DNA from: Pedosphaera parvula Ellin514
GTDB lineage: Bacteria; Verrucomicrobiota; Verrucomicrobiia; Limisphaerales; Pedosphaeraceae
DNA: 64,000 nt
Direction of reading: 5' to 3'
NCBI RefSeq assembly: GCF_000172555.1
Contig: NZ_ABOX02000008.1
Location: 143,001 to 207,000 of the forward strand
Every line of letters begins with the position of its first letter. Within the stretch, counting starts at the first letter, position 1. The position numbers and the translations under genes are program-made. Under the pieces are notes generated by a model. That model was not told the origin of the DNA, ran no database searches, and saw nothing but the letters and a program-made list of their open reading frames with translations. Positions 24,648-34,900 of the stretch are shown here, one piece after another.

Positions 24648-26447
24648 ATGAGAGTGTTTGTTTTTATGAAATACTTTATTTTCGTTCTAGCTGTAATGCT
24701 TGGCTGCGCGGTGCCGCAGGGAGCTTTGGCGCAGGTGCCGCAACTCATCCATTACCAGGGTCGCGTAGCGGTGAGCGGGAATGCGTTTACTGGTTCAGGA
24801 CAATTCAAATTCGCGCTCGTCAATGGTGATGGCTCCGTCACGTACTGGAGTAATGACGGCACCAGTAATAATGGGAGTGAGCCGAATACATCGGTGGGCA
24901 TTAGTGCGGCGAACGGACTTTTTTCAGTCCTGTTGGGCGATACTTCGCTGAACAACATGAGTTCCATTTTACCGGGGGTATTTGCTAACAGCGATGTCCG
25001 GTTGCGCATCTGGTTTAATGATGGGCAGCACGGCTTTCAGCAAATGACCCCCGACCAACGTCTCGCCTCGGTTGGCTATGCCATGACTGCGGCGAATGCC
25101 AGCGTAGCCGCCACGGTGCCGGATGGCGCGATTACATCTGCGAAACTTTCCGGCAATGCGGTGAGTTCCGGGAACCTTGCTCCCGGAGCAGCTGTGGACA
25201 ATTTGCAGGCCAGCGGCCAGAGCGCTGTTCCGAGCGGTGGCATCATTCTTTCAACATCCGCTGCAGCAGCGAATTTGCTGAATGCCGGTTATCAAATGGT
25301 CGGGCAGATCGCTGGTGCGGTCTCAAATTCGCCGCCTCCCACGTCGGGAGCAGAGGCGTGGAATCAGCGGTCGAATAATAATGCGCCGCAACCTCGTTGG
25401 GGGCATACGGTGGTTTGGACTGGCAGCGAGATGATTGTGTGGGGTGGCATCAACGCCAACTACCTAAGCGATGGAGGACGTTATAATCCTTCCACACAAA
25501 CCTGGATGCCGCTGCCCGCGAGTGGATTGGCACCGCGGCAATTTCATGTGGCGGTATGGACGGGGAGCAAAATGATTGTGTGGGGCGGCTATGATAACGG
25601 CATTTATTTGAATGATGGGGCGATGTATGATCCGGCATCGAACACCTGGTCGTCGGTCACCACGAGCGGAGCGCCGGTGATACGCGATGCGCCGGTCGCG
25701 ATTTGGACCGGCACGGAAATGATTATTTGGGGCGGATACAATAACAACGGCACCCATTACCTGGGAGATGGAGCGAAGTATAATCCGAACACCGACACCT
25801 GGACGCCGATGGCCACGGCCAATGCGCCGGTGGCACGTTATTTTCACACGGCGGTGTGGACTGGTACCGAGATGATCGTGTGGGGCGGTTCGAATGGTGA
25901 CGGGGCGTTTCTAAACTCCGGAGCGCGATACAACCCGAGCGCAAATACGTGGACGCCGATTTCAAGTTCCGGTGCGCCGGTGGGACGTTTTTACCAGGCA
26001 GCGGTATGGACGGGAACGGAGATGCTGATTTGGGGTGGATACGGTGCCAGCGGCTATTTGGGTGATGGTGCGCGATATAATCTGGCGAACAACAGTTGGA
26101 CGGCGATGAGCAGCAGCGGCGCGCCGGGGCCACGGTTCGGACACTCGTGGGCGTGGACCGGGAACGAGATGATTATCTGGGGCGGATACAACTTTGGTTC
26201 CTTGAATGATGGGGCGAGGTATAATCCGTCCAACAATTCATGGACGGCGATGATAACCACCGGTGAGCCTTCGGCGCGGAACTGGCATTCAGCCGTTTGG
26301 ACGGGCAGCGAGATGCTGATCTTTGGCGGGATTTACAATTCCACGACTTATTTCAATGACACGTTCAGCTACAGCACCGGTCAAAGTCAAAGCAGCGGGG
26401 GAGGAAGTGGCCAGACTCAGACGTTGTATCTTTACTTGAAGCCTTGA
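24648..26447 (+). CDS. Secreted kelch-repeat beta-propeller protein
   Basis: 599 residues. ATG 24648 has AGGA eight bases upstream; ATG 24666 is also possible. A signal peptide (FIFVLAVMLGCAVPQGALA) leads into a ~150-residue N-terminal region of the type seen in bacterial surface proteins (LIHYQGRVAVSG, then VGYAMTA, then DGAITSAKLSGNAV). Residues ~255-580 hold about seven kelch units of ~48 residues, each with AVWTGTEMIVWGG, DGARYNP and NTW, the seventh being shorter. It should fold as a seven-bladed propeller. No enzymatic motif is seen; galactose-oxidase-like or adhesive roles are possible. Confidence 0.85.
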   Translation: MRVFVFMKYFIFVLAVMLGCAVPQGALAQVPQLIHYQGRVAVSGNAFTGSGQFKFALVNGDGSVTYWSNDGTSNNGSEPNTSVGISAANGLFSVLLGDTSLNNMSSILPGVFANSDVRLRIWFNDGQHGFQQMTPDQRLASVGYAMTAANASVAATVPDGAITSAKLSGNAVSSGNLAPGAAVDNLQASGQSAVPSGGIILSTSAAAANLLNAGYQMVGQIAGAVSNSPPPTSGAEAWNQRSNNNAPQPRWGHTVVWTGSEMIVWGGINANYLSDGGRYNPSTQTWMPLPASGLAPRQFHVAVWTGSKMIVWGGYDNGIYLNDGAMYDPASNTWSSVTTSGAPVIRDAPVAIWTGTEMIIWGGYNNNGTHYLGDGAKYNPNTDTWTPMATANAPVARYFHTAVWTGTEMIVWGGSNGDGAFLNSGARYNPSANTWTPISSSGAPVGRFYQAAVWTGTEMLIWGGYGASGYLGDGARYNLANNSWTAMSSSGAPGPRFGHSWAWTGNEMIIWGGYNFGSLNDGARYNPSNNSWTAMITTGEPSARNWHSAVWTGSEMLIFGGIYNSTTYFNDTFSYSTGQSQSSGGGSGQTQTLYLYLKP

Positions 26448-26499
26448 GGAGTTGGTGATTATCGATCCAAGCCAAGACCACCTGGCTGAAAAAATTTAA

Positions 26500-26529
26500 C
26501 CCGCGCAAACTCTGAGGAGCTTGCGCGGG
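26500..26529. terminator. Bidirectional terminator between convergent genes
   Basis: A 9-bp perfect stem (CCCGCGCAA at 26500-26508 with TTGCGCGGG at 26521-26529) lies between the kelch gene and the convergent lysozyme gene. On the minus strand it is followed by TTAAATTTTTT, giving a good U-tract for the lysozyme gene. Confidence 0.75.
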
Positions 26530-26548
26530 CTTTGCTCATGGTTTTGGA

Positions 26549-28435
26549 TTATGGCTGGCCGTAGTAGAATTTGGCACCCGCGTTGCCCATGCTGAACCAG
26601 CCGTTCCAGCCACCACCGGGGGTGGTTTGGTAGTTGGTCCACATGGCCAGGTCAGTGCCGCTGATGGCGAAGATCTGTAGGGCTCCGTTCGCGTTGTTGG
26701 CCACCATCAATTGGGAATCCAGGCCGCTGCCGCCCAGGCTATACCACGGGGTCCAGCTGCCACCCGCCACGTTTTGGTAGCGATGCCAGACGACGCCGGC
26801 AGTGGTGACGCCGAAAACTTCCAGGCGTCCATCCGGGTTGATGCCAACGGCCATGCCGGGCTTCGCGCCGGTTCCGAATCCGCCAATGTCACCCCAACCG
26901 TTCCACGCACCGCCGCCGCCGATGACCTGATAGTTGTGCCAGACGTTGCCATTGCTGCCGAGGCCGTAGAGTTCCAGGCGTCCGTCTGCGTTTTGGCCGA
27001 CCGACAGGCGGGGATTCATGCCCGCTCCGCCCATGTCGGCATAGCCGTTCCACGCACCGCCGGCGCTGGTTTGCCAATCGTGCCAGACATGGCCGTTGTC
27101 GCCGACGCCGAAGACTTCCAGGCGACCGTCACCATTCCTGGCTGCCGCATAGCCGGCTTTTAAGTGTGCTCCGGTATGATCCACCCAACCGTTCCAGGCG
27201 CCGCCGGGGGTGTTTTGATAATTGTGCCAGATGTCGCCATTGGAGCCGATGCCGAAGACCTCCAGACGTCCATCGGCGTTGGTGAGGGCGTTGAGATTGG
27301 TCACACCCACTGCATTCTGAGCGAACCAGCCGCTCCAGGATGAGTGCGGCGAATTCTGGTAGTTGTGATAAACCTTCTTGTCAGCACTGTTCACGCAGAA
27401 GATTTCCAGACGACCATCCGGGTTTCTGGCCACGGCCACGCCGGGTACCGCGGTGATGCCACCCATGTTGAAGAGGGCGGTCCAACTGCCGTTGGGATTG
27501 TTTTGATATTCATGAGCCGCAGTGTTGCCACTGGTGACCGCGAACATTTCCAGCGTGCCATCGGTGTTCATGGCGATGGGGCCGACAGAGTAACCGGAAG
27601 CAGGGGTGGATTGGACGCTGCCAATGACCATCGCGGAGACGAAGCTGGACATGGAGCCATTGAATACATCCACGTCACAACCGCCCGAAATTCCGCCAAT
27701 GGAGCCGGCATCGCTGTACTGCCAGGCATTCCAGCCGCCCCAGACGTTGCAGCCGCCGCAGACGGTCCAAGGAGTGCTGCTCTGCGGGTTCTGGCCATTG
27801 TAATCTGCGATCCAGTTCATCCACTTGGCCACGCTGCCGTCAAAGTTACAGGCACTGCAGGCGCTGGTGTAAAGCACGGGTTTGACCGCAATGCCAGCCG
27901 CGGAAGCGTCGTTCAAAATGTCGTTGAACCATTGGTTGGCCCAGTCCGAGTAGCTGCTGGCGCCGACCACGCCGTTGAACACTTCAAAATCGAGCACTGG
28001 CATGACCGTTTTGCCATCCGCCTTGATGTAAGGACCGGCGACGGCCCAGAAGTGAGCGGCCTCTGCGCTGGGGCTGTTCAGTTCCGGATGGGCGAAATGA
28101 TAGGCGCCCATGTAAACGCCGGCGGCCTTGCCGTTGTTTTGGTTGTAGGTGAAAGATCCATCGGTTGTGTTGGCACCCTCCGTCGCTTTGGCCCAGGCAA
28201 ACGAAATACCGGAAGCCTTGACGCTCGACCAGTTGGGCGAGCCTTGGTAGGAGGAGACGTCGATGCCAATCGGGCGTTGCGCCTGGGCAAGGCCGGCGCT
28301 GAAGGCCAGGGTCAGCCCGGTTGCCAACATCGACCTCCAAATCCTCTTTCTGCTTCCTTGGCGATTCATCGTAACAAGGTTTGTTTCAATCGAAGCGGGA
28401 GGAGGATTGTTAATGGGTTTGAATATTGTTTTCAT
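26549..28435 (-). CDS. Secreted GH25 (Chalaropsis-type) lysozyme with C-terminal lectin-like propeller
   Basis: 628 residues from ATG 28435. A long basic n-region precedes the signal core (MLATGLTLAFSAGLAQAQ). The GH25 domain (~54-255) shows the catalytic set: GIDVSSYQG, AWAKATEG, PVLDFEVF (DxE) and AWQYSDAG. It hydrolyses peptidoglycan beta-1,4-muramyl bonds. Residues ~265-628 are about seven repeats of GRLEVFG-x-x-x-x-G-x-xWH-x-YQ-x-x-x-x-x-WNGW, the same unit as the truncated gene at 1-393. It is a paralogue of the gene at 29284-31188, with which it shares the N-terminal half but not the tail. It may be used against other bacteria or for wall remodelling. Confidence 0.9.
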   Translation of the reverse strand: MKTIFKPINNPPPASIETNLVTMNRQGSRKRIWRSMLATGLTLAFSAGLAQAQRPIGIDVSSYQGSPNWSSVKASGISFAWAKATEGANTTDGSFTYNQNNGKAAGVYMGAYHFAHPELNSPSAEAAHFWAVAGPYIKADGKTVMPVLDFEVFNGVVGASSYSDWANQWFNDILNDASAAGIAVKPVLYTSACSACNFDGSVAKWMNWIADYNGQNPQSSTPWTVCGGCNVWGGWNAWQYSDAGSIGGISGGCDVDVFNGSMSSFVSAMVIGSVQSTPASGYSVGPIAMNTDGTLEMFAVTSGNTAAHEYQNNPNGSWTALFNMGGITAVPGVAVARNPDGRLEIFCVNSADKKVYHNYQNSPHSSWSGWFAQNAVGVTNLNALTNADGRLEVFGIGSNGDIWHNYQNTPGGAWNGWVDHTGAHLKAGYAAARNGDGRLEVFGVGDNGHVWHDWQTSAGGAWNGYADMGGAGMNPRLSVGQNADGRLELYGLGSNGNVWHNYQVIGGGGAWNGWGDIGGFGTGAKPGMAVGINPDGRLEVFGVTTAGVVWHRYQNVAGGSWTPWYSLGGSGLDSQLMVANNANGALQIFAISGTDLAMWTNYQTTPGGGWNGWFSMGNAGAKFYYGQP

Positions 28436-28740
28436 GTGGTTTGTTTCTGCCACCGTGATTTTTGCGCGAATATGCCTGAAGGCACATCGCAAGACGGGGG
28501 AGCTAGGGCAAAATGCTAGATGGGTCCAAAGGACACGGTCAAGTAATTTTGTGCTTGACAATTGACTTTGGTAATACAGGTAACTTACTCACAATTCCGC
28601 TTTGAACTGGTCACCCACTTTTTGCAGAGCGAGGAAGTGCTGTCTACGTGCTTGAAAAAGACTCGCCAGGGTTGATGGATTTTCGGTTTCCTCTACAGCC
28701 GATTTGACGATCCCACATTCAAACACCTGGCCAGGTTTAA

Positions 28741-28905
28741 GGGGTCTAGCCAAAATAATTTTGCCCATTCTGGCTTGGTCTTTTGGCCGCTGGCTTCGTT
28801 GCTCGCTCCTTACAGACCCATGGGCAGGGTATGTTCGTCGCTCGCGCCTCGCCAGCGACCAAAATCCCTGCGCCATAAAAGACAACTTTATTTTGGCTAG
28901 ACCCC
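28741..28905. repeat. Nested inverted-repeat element (165 bp)
   Basis: The outer arms GGGGTCTAGCCAAAATAA (28741-28758) and its exact reverse complement (28888-28905) are 18 bp with no mismatch. Inner arms TTTTGGCCGCTGGC (28781-28794) and GCCAGCGACCAAAA (28851-28864) pair with one mismatch. The whole can form a long hairpin. No coding capacity is apparent. Confidence 0.65.
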
Positions 28906-29014
28906 TAAATTGAGATTCGTTGCAGCACGGCGGTCGCAACCTTGGCTTCGCACTTCCTGCTCGACTCACACGAACCTTGGCTGCGCCGCCGCCGCGGTTG
29001 TGTCTGTGATGATG

Positions 29015-29280
29015 TTATAACATTTCTCAAAATGAATGTCGGAAACGGAGCGAGGTATTGGCCGCCTCATCGGTTGGGGGGCGTGGAAGTCACCCGAGGC
29101 GGCGCGGAGTCCCGGGCGCATCTTCCCTCACCCCGCCCTCTCCCATGCGCAAAGGGAGAGGGTGACTACGTCTGGCAGCGCATGGTTGATTGGGCATGAT
29201 GGCGCGGATTGCCATCACGGGTTGTTTTCCCATCAGAGCACAACCCCTTTTTTGACATTCTTTTTGGAGTACGGTCTGAA
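29015..29280. repeat. Dispersed repeat R1, copy B
   Basis: It matches copy A (15129-15397) almost base for base over ~265 bp, including the CCCTCTCCC hairpin and the terminal TTGACA (29252-29257) with TCTGAA (29275-29280). It ends 4 bp from the stop codon of the minus-strand lysozyme gene, so its promoter would read antisense into that gene. Confidence 0.8.
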
Positions 29281-29283
29281 TGA

Positions 29284-31188
29284 TTACGGAGAGGTGACCA
29301 CGCCGGTGGTGGTATTGAGTGTTATCGTGCCATGTTGGAAATTGTTTCGCACGAGGTTGGTTGAACCGCTCACTGTAAACTGGTCGCTGGTGGGATAGCC
29401 GAGTGTGCTTTTTTCCCAGCCGGCATTGGCCCAGTAGGTGCGGATGGGGCCGTGGACTTCATAGGCTCCGGTGGAAGGTGTCCAGTAGATGGAGCCGTCC
29501 TGGTTATTCAGGTGGGGATTCTTGAAGTGGTTGTAACGACCAACGCCGTCGGGTGTGCTCGTTTCGTCGGTCACAGGATAACCCAGGACGCTCGTTTCCC
29601 AACCGAGGCTGGACCAGTGCGTGTGAATGGCGCCGTAGATGGCCCAGGCACCGTAGTTGGGTGTGAAGTAAATGGAGCCGGCAACGCCACTCACGAGGTT
29701 GGTGAAATGATTGTAGCGGCCAATGCCATCGGGCGTGCTGTTTTCATCCGTGGTGGGATAACCGAGCGGGCTGGTTTCCCAACCGAGGCTGGCCCAGTGG
29801 TCCTGTATGGCGCCGTAGATTGCCCAGGGACCGGTTTGGGGTGTCCAGTAGATGGAGCCGGCGACGCCAGTCGTCAGGTTGTGGAAGTGGTTGTAACGTC
29901 CGAGGCCATCAGGCGTGCCGGTTTCATCGGTAGTGGGATAGCCAAGCGGACTGGTTTCATAGCCCAGGCTTGCCCAGTGCGCGCGGATGTTGCCATGAAG
30001 TGACTGGGCTCCGGTTTGCGCTGTGTAGTAGATCGAGCCCGTGTCGCCGTTCGCGATGTTGTAGAAATGGTTGAAGCGTCCGAGGCCATCAGGCGTGCCG
30101 GTTTCATCCGTGGTAGGATAACCGAGCGGGCTGGTTTCCCAACCGAGGCTGGCCCAGTGATCCTGAATCAATCCATGAATGGACCAGGCACCGGTTTGCG
30201 GCGTCCAATAGATCGAGCCGTCGTTTGAGAAATGATTGTATCTGCCGACACCATCAGGCGTGCCCAGTTCCCCGGTGGTGGGGTAGCCGAGGAACGAATT
30301 GCAATCGCCCAGGGAATCGTACTTCGCTCTGATGGCGCCACCGACCAAAGACAGGTTGCAACTCGAAGTGGCGAGCATGACCGAAATCAGTTGGGAGGTG
30401 TTGCCGTTGAACGTGTCCAAATCGACGTTGCCCGAAATGCCCGGGATCGCGCCACTGGAACTGACCTGCCAACAATCCCAGACACCTGCACCCCAGCGTT
30501 CACAACTGGTGCAAGCACTCCAGGGATTGCCGGAATACAGATTTTGACCGTTGTAATTGGCGATCCATGGAATCCATTGTGACACGCTGCCGTCAAAATT
30601 GCAGGCGCTGCAGGCGCTGGTGTAGATGACGGGTCTTATCGATACGTTCTGCCCGGCGGCATCGTTTCTGACGATGTTGCACCATTGGTTGGCCCAGTCC
30701 GAGTAGCTGCCGGCACCCACGACACCGCTAAAAACTTCGAAATCGAGCGTCGGCATCAGCGTCCTACCATCGGCCTGGATGAACGCGCCCGCCACATTCC
30801 AGAAATGACCCGCCTCGGCGCCGGGACTGGCTTGATTCGGGCGGGCGAAATGGTAGGCGCCCATCAAAACGCCGGCGGCTTTGCCGTTGTTCTGGTTGAA
30901 GACGAAATCGGCATCGTTAAAAGTCGTGCCTTCGGTGGCTTTTGCCCACGCAAATACAACGCCCCCGCCCCGGACGCTCGACCAATTGGGAGCGCCCTGG
31001 TAGGAGGAGACATCGATCCCAAGCGGTCGTTGTGCCTGGGCATGCCCGGCACCAAAGGCCAGCGCCAAGCTGGCGGTGATCAGCGACATCCAAGTCGTAT
31101 TCCTGCTTCCCAGGCGATTGACCGCAATCAGGGTTGTTTCCACGTCCTTGAGGGGTGGAGTGCTGAAAGGGTGGAGTGATTTTTTCAT
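29284..31188 (-). CDS. Secreted GH25 lysozyme with C-terminal LGFP repeats
   Basis: 634 residues from ATG 31188, with AAGGA seven bases upstream. The signal core is SLALAFGAGHAQAQ. The GH25 domain (~53-250) shows GIDVSSYQG, AWAKATEG, PTLDFEVF and CWQVSSSG. The C-terminal ~370 residues are about seven LGFP-type repeats (LGYPTTDETGTPDG-x-GRYNHF, then GSIYWTPQTG and a-W-x-x-LGWE). LGFP repeats are thought to bind cell-wall or glycan surfaces. The N-terminal half is closely similar to the gene at 26549-28435 but the binding region is a different fold, indicating domain exchange after duplication. Confidence 0.9.
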   Translation of the reverse strand: MKKSLHPFSTPPLKDVETTLIAVNRLGSRNTTWMSLITASLALAFGAGHAQAQRPLGIDVSSYQGAPNWSSVRGGGVVFAWAKATEGTTFNDADFVFNQNNGKAAGVLMGAYHFARPNQASPGAEAGHFWNVAGAFIQADGRTLMPTLDFEVFSGVVGAGSYSDWANQWCNIVRNDAAGQNVSIRPVIYTSACSACNFDGSVSQWIPWIANYNGQNLYSGNPWSACTSCERWGAGVWDCWQVSSSGAIPGISGNVDLDTFNGNTSQLISVMLATSSCNLSLVGGAIRAKYDSLGDCNSFLGYPTTGELGTPDGVGRYNHFSNDGSIYWTPQTGAWSIHGLIQDHWASLGWETSPLGYPTTDETGTPDGLGRFNHFYNIANGDTGSIYYTAQTGAQSLHGNIRAHWASLGYETSPLGYPTTDETGTPDGLGRYNHFHNLTTGVAGSIYWTPQTGPWAIYGAIQDHWASLGWETSPLGYPTTDENSTPDGIGRYNHFTNLVSGVAGSIYFTPNYGAWAIYGAIHTHWSSLGWETSVLGYPVTDETSTPDGVGRYNHFKNPHLNNQDGSIYWTPSTGAYEVHGPIRTYWANAGWEKSTLGYPTSDQFTVSGSTNLVRNNFQHGTITLNTTTGVVTSP

Positions 31189-31910
31189 GAGGTTTTCCTT
31201 TCCTTCTGGTTCTGTTATTATTGCGTTGTGGCGCAAGAAAACTGCGTCAAGGGCTTTTGCGAGGGTCGGAGTTAGGAGCCGAAACGGTAATGGTGGATCG
31301 AGGGCATTGTCAAGTGATTTGTACCTGAAGATGGCTTGGTTAAAGCAAGCAACCTACTCACAATTCCGCCTTGAGCTTGTTATACCGAATGCCAAAATTA
31401 ATTTCCGGAATGGGGAAAGGAACCGGAATGAAATGAGGCGATAAGCCTGATGAAAGTGGAGACTGAAAAAGCCATGGCCTTGGGGAAGAGGAACCTCGTT
31501 GGTCGTTGGGTGCAGGGTGCTTTTGATTTGAGGCGGCGTTGTCGGTCTGGTCCCTATCTAGGGATAGCGCCTGCGGCCTCCGCCTTGCCTCAAACCAAAA
31601 TCCCTCCTGTCGTATGCAAATGCTCCCGGCATGCCATTGTTTCCCGATGTGCCGGTGTGGGTCAATGATACTGTCTTTACTTAGCCAGTGGTGGAGATTA
31701 GTAAGGCACGTTCCTCCGGCCGACGGCAAGGGAGTTCATTATCTCCTCCCCGGCGCATCCAATTTTGGATCGATACCAAGACTCCGGGTCCCCATTTGCC
31801 TTGCAATTTATTGGCGTAATTGATTCACTGAAGTTATCATCTTGTAAGGGCAGGCCTTGCATTCACGGTCGGGGCTTCGGAAATGGAATGTAATAGTAGG
31901 TCATAATTAC
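31189..31910. other. 722-bp divergent intergenic region with an inverted-repeat element copy
   Basis: It holds the promoters of the lysozyme gene (minus) and the CheB-CheR kinase gene (plus). A one-ended copy of the 261-bp element lies at 31381-31608. Sequence at 31347-31372 (CTACTCACAATTCCGCC) is nearly repeated at 28586-28605, showing that flank was duplicated with the lysozyme genes. Confidence 0.5.
31381..31608. repeat. Inverted-repeat element M1, truncated copy
   Basis: It starts TATACCGAATGCCAAAATTA and follows 48773-49000 closely, including CTGAAAAAGCCATGGCCTTG and TGAGGCGGCGTTGTCGG, up to CAAACCAAAATCCCT. The right terminal repeat present in the other copy is missing here. Confidence 0.75.
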
Positions 31911-34900
31911 ATGAAAGGTACTCGCGCCACCACGGCCAAAAGCTCCTCCGCGAGCGTGAAAACAGCGGATCGTACCCAAAGTGATCCTGTTGTGGCTAAA
32001 ACCGAGAAACTACAGGCAGCGGAAGAAGCGAAATCCTTTCCAATTGTTGGCATCGGCGCGTCGGCGGGTGGTTTGGAGGCGTTTATCGAACTGCTTAAGG
32101 CTTTACCTGCCACCACAGGCATGGCTTTCGTTCTGGTGCAGCATTTGGACCCTTCGCATGAGAGTGCGTTGACGGAGTTGCTGGCCAAAGTGTCGTCGAT
32201 GCCGGTCAACCAGGCGGGCAACGACATGGCAGTGGAACGGAACCATGTTTATGTGATTCCACCGAACACTGACATGGGAATTTCTGAAGGGAGATTGAGG
32301 CTCCAACCGCGCGGAGGGTCTCCGGCTCCGCATCATTCCATCGATTTTTTCTTTGAATCCCTGGCGCAAGCCCAGCAAGAGCGTGCCATAGGCGTGGTGC
32401 TGTCAGGCACCGCCACGGATGGGACCATGGGTTTGGAAGCGATCAAGGCGGAAGGAGGCATTACTTTTGCGCAGGATAGTTCAGCGAAGTACGATTCCAT
32501 GCCGCGCAGTGCGATAGCGGCCCAATGTGTGGATTTTACGCTTTCAGCCCGAGGCATTGCTGAAGAACTCGTCCGGCTTGCCAAGCATCCTTATGTGGCA
32601 AACGCGCCCGGACTTAAATCGGACGGCAAAGCCAAAAAGCCAGTGCCAGCCTTTGGGAAGCGCGGTGGAAATCAACTGCTTTTGCGGACGCCTGACCAGC
32701 TATCTTCCGAGGATGATAAACATTACGAGAAGATTCTATTGCTGTTGCGCAAGGATTGCGGGGTCGATTTTTCCTTTTACAAGTCAACCACCATCTTAAG
32801 GCGGATTCATCGGCGCATGGTGCTTAACCGGCAGAACTCCCTGGAGCAGTATGTGTTATTTCTACGGGAGAATCCCAAGGAACTGAGTGCGCTTTATACC
32901 GACCTGTTAATTGGCGTAACCAGTTTCTTTCGCAATCCTGAACTGTTTGAAACGTTGAAAGAGGTGGTCTTTCCCAGGCTCTGCCAGGGCGATCGGGATC
33001 CGACGCTGCGATTTTGGGTGTTAGGCTGCTCGACGGGCCAGGAGGTTTATTCATTGGCCATGGCGTTTACTGAGTTTGCTGAGAATGCCGCCCATGCCCC
33101 GCAATTTCAAATTTTTGCCACTGATCTGAATGAAACGGCAGTGGAGTTTGCGCGGAGAGGGCTTTACGATAAAAGTTTATTGGAGAGAGTTTCGCCAGAG
33201 AGGCTAGGACGCTTCTTTGTGGAAGAGGCGAGAGGTTATCGCATCAGCAAGGCGCTGCGGGAAAGGTGTGTTTTCGCACGGCACAACGTGATCGGAGATC
33301 CGCCCTTTTCGCGGTTGGACCTCATCAGTTGCCGCAACCTGATGATTTATCTGGATCCTGAACCGCAGAAAAAAATCATCCCCACCTTCCATTATGCCTT
33401 GAAGCCGGAGGGCTTTCTGATCCTCGGAGCTTCCGAATCAGTCGGGTCTTTCCCCCATCTGTTCGAGCCGGTGGACAAAAAGCAGAAGGTGTTTGCGAGG
33501 ACTTCGGGATCACCGCCCTTATTCCACCCGCCCGCTACCCGCAACCGCCCCATCGAAAAAAGGATGTATTCCAACTTGAAAGCAGACATTCCACGCGAAG
33601 CCGCAGAGACGGAACTCAGCGCCCAGCGTGAAGCCGATCGACTCGCGGCCAGCCGTTTTGTTCCCCCCTCAGTTTTAATCGATGCCGAATTTCAAATCAT
33701 TCAATTCCGGGGGCAGACCGGAACGTACTTAAACCCGCCTACCGGCAAACCTGTCTTTGACCTGTTGAAGATGGCGCGTGAAGATTTGGTGCCGCCCTTA
33801 CGGGTAGCCGTCAACCGGGCCCGGAAGGAGAATAAAACAATGCGCCAGGAAGGGGTGCGCTTCAAGGAAAACGGCAATGACTGCACAGTGGCGATTGAAG
33901 TCATCCCGCTTAAAAACCTAAAGCGCCGGTGTTATCTGGTGTTGTTTGATGCCGGTCAGGCAGCGTCACCGAAGGCCCTCCCGGTGGAAGGAGGTTTGTC
34001 TCCCGCCAAGAGCGGTCAAAGCGGCAGAAGAGAAGCCAAAGCCGGCCAACAATCCCGGCGCCGGGCAGAACTGGAACAAGAACTGACGGAAACCCGTGAA
34101 TACCTCCAGTCACTTCAGGAGCAATACGAAGCAGCAACCGCGGATCAACAAGCCGCGGGCGAAGAGCTGCAATCCGCCAATGAAGAGTTGCAAAGCATCA
34201 ATGAGGAACTGGAAACTTCCAAGGAGGAACTCGAATCCAGCAATGAGGAACTGACGACCATCAACGAAGAGATGGTCAGTCGCAACGAGCAGCTCAACCG
34301 GCTCATCAGCGACCTGAAAAACCTGCATGTCAGCATCCACACCGCCATCCTCGTGCTCAACCGGGATTTGAACATCCGGCATTTCACGCCCGAAGCTGAA
34401 GCGATGTTTAACCTGCTGGCCACCGATGCCGGCCGTCCCCTGGGGAGCGTCCGGCACAATTTGGATTGTCCTGATCTGGAAGCCGTGGTGCGCGAGGTGA
34501 TCGACACGGTTAGCGTGCGGGAACGGGAAATCCAGGATAAGGCAGGCAGGTGGTATTCCTTGCGGATCCGGCCTTATTTAACTTTAGATAACAAAATTGA
34601 TGGCGCGGTGGTGATGCTGGTGGATGTCAATGCGCTCAAGCGCAGCGAGCAGGAGGTGAAAAAGGCGCATGAATATGTTCAAGCCATTGTGGAGAACGTG
34701 CCGCCGCTGCTGGTTCTTGATGAGGAATTGCGAGTGGAGATGGCGAACGACGCCTTCTGCAGACATTTCCAGGTATCCCCCACTGAAACCGAAGGCTCCT
34801 TGATTTATGATCTGGGCAATGGCCAGTGGAATATTCCTGAATTGCGCAGGCTGCTGGACGAGATACTGCCGGGAAACACGGCAGTCAAAAACTTTGAGGT

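Larger units (their letters stand above)
28436..29283. other. 848-bp intergenic region with repeats
   Basis: It contains the upstream region of the first lysozyme gene, a nested inverted-repeat element at 28741-28905 and repeat R1 copy B at 29015-29280. A minus-strand frame at 28589-28969 ends in QFKAEL and shares its last bases with sequence at 31355-31378 upstream of the second lysozyme gene. It looks like duplicated flank rather than a gene. Confidence 0.5.

Noticed and set aside
27344..28519. 391-codon plus-strand frame
   Set aside because: Antisense to the GH25 lysozyme; no recognisable motif.
28589..28969. 126-codon minus-strand frame upstream of the first lysozyme gene
   Set aside because: It runs through the nested inverted repeat, and its last codons are duplicated flank also present near 31360. 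No family match.
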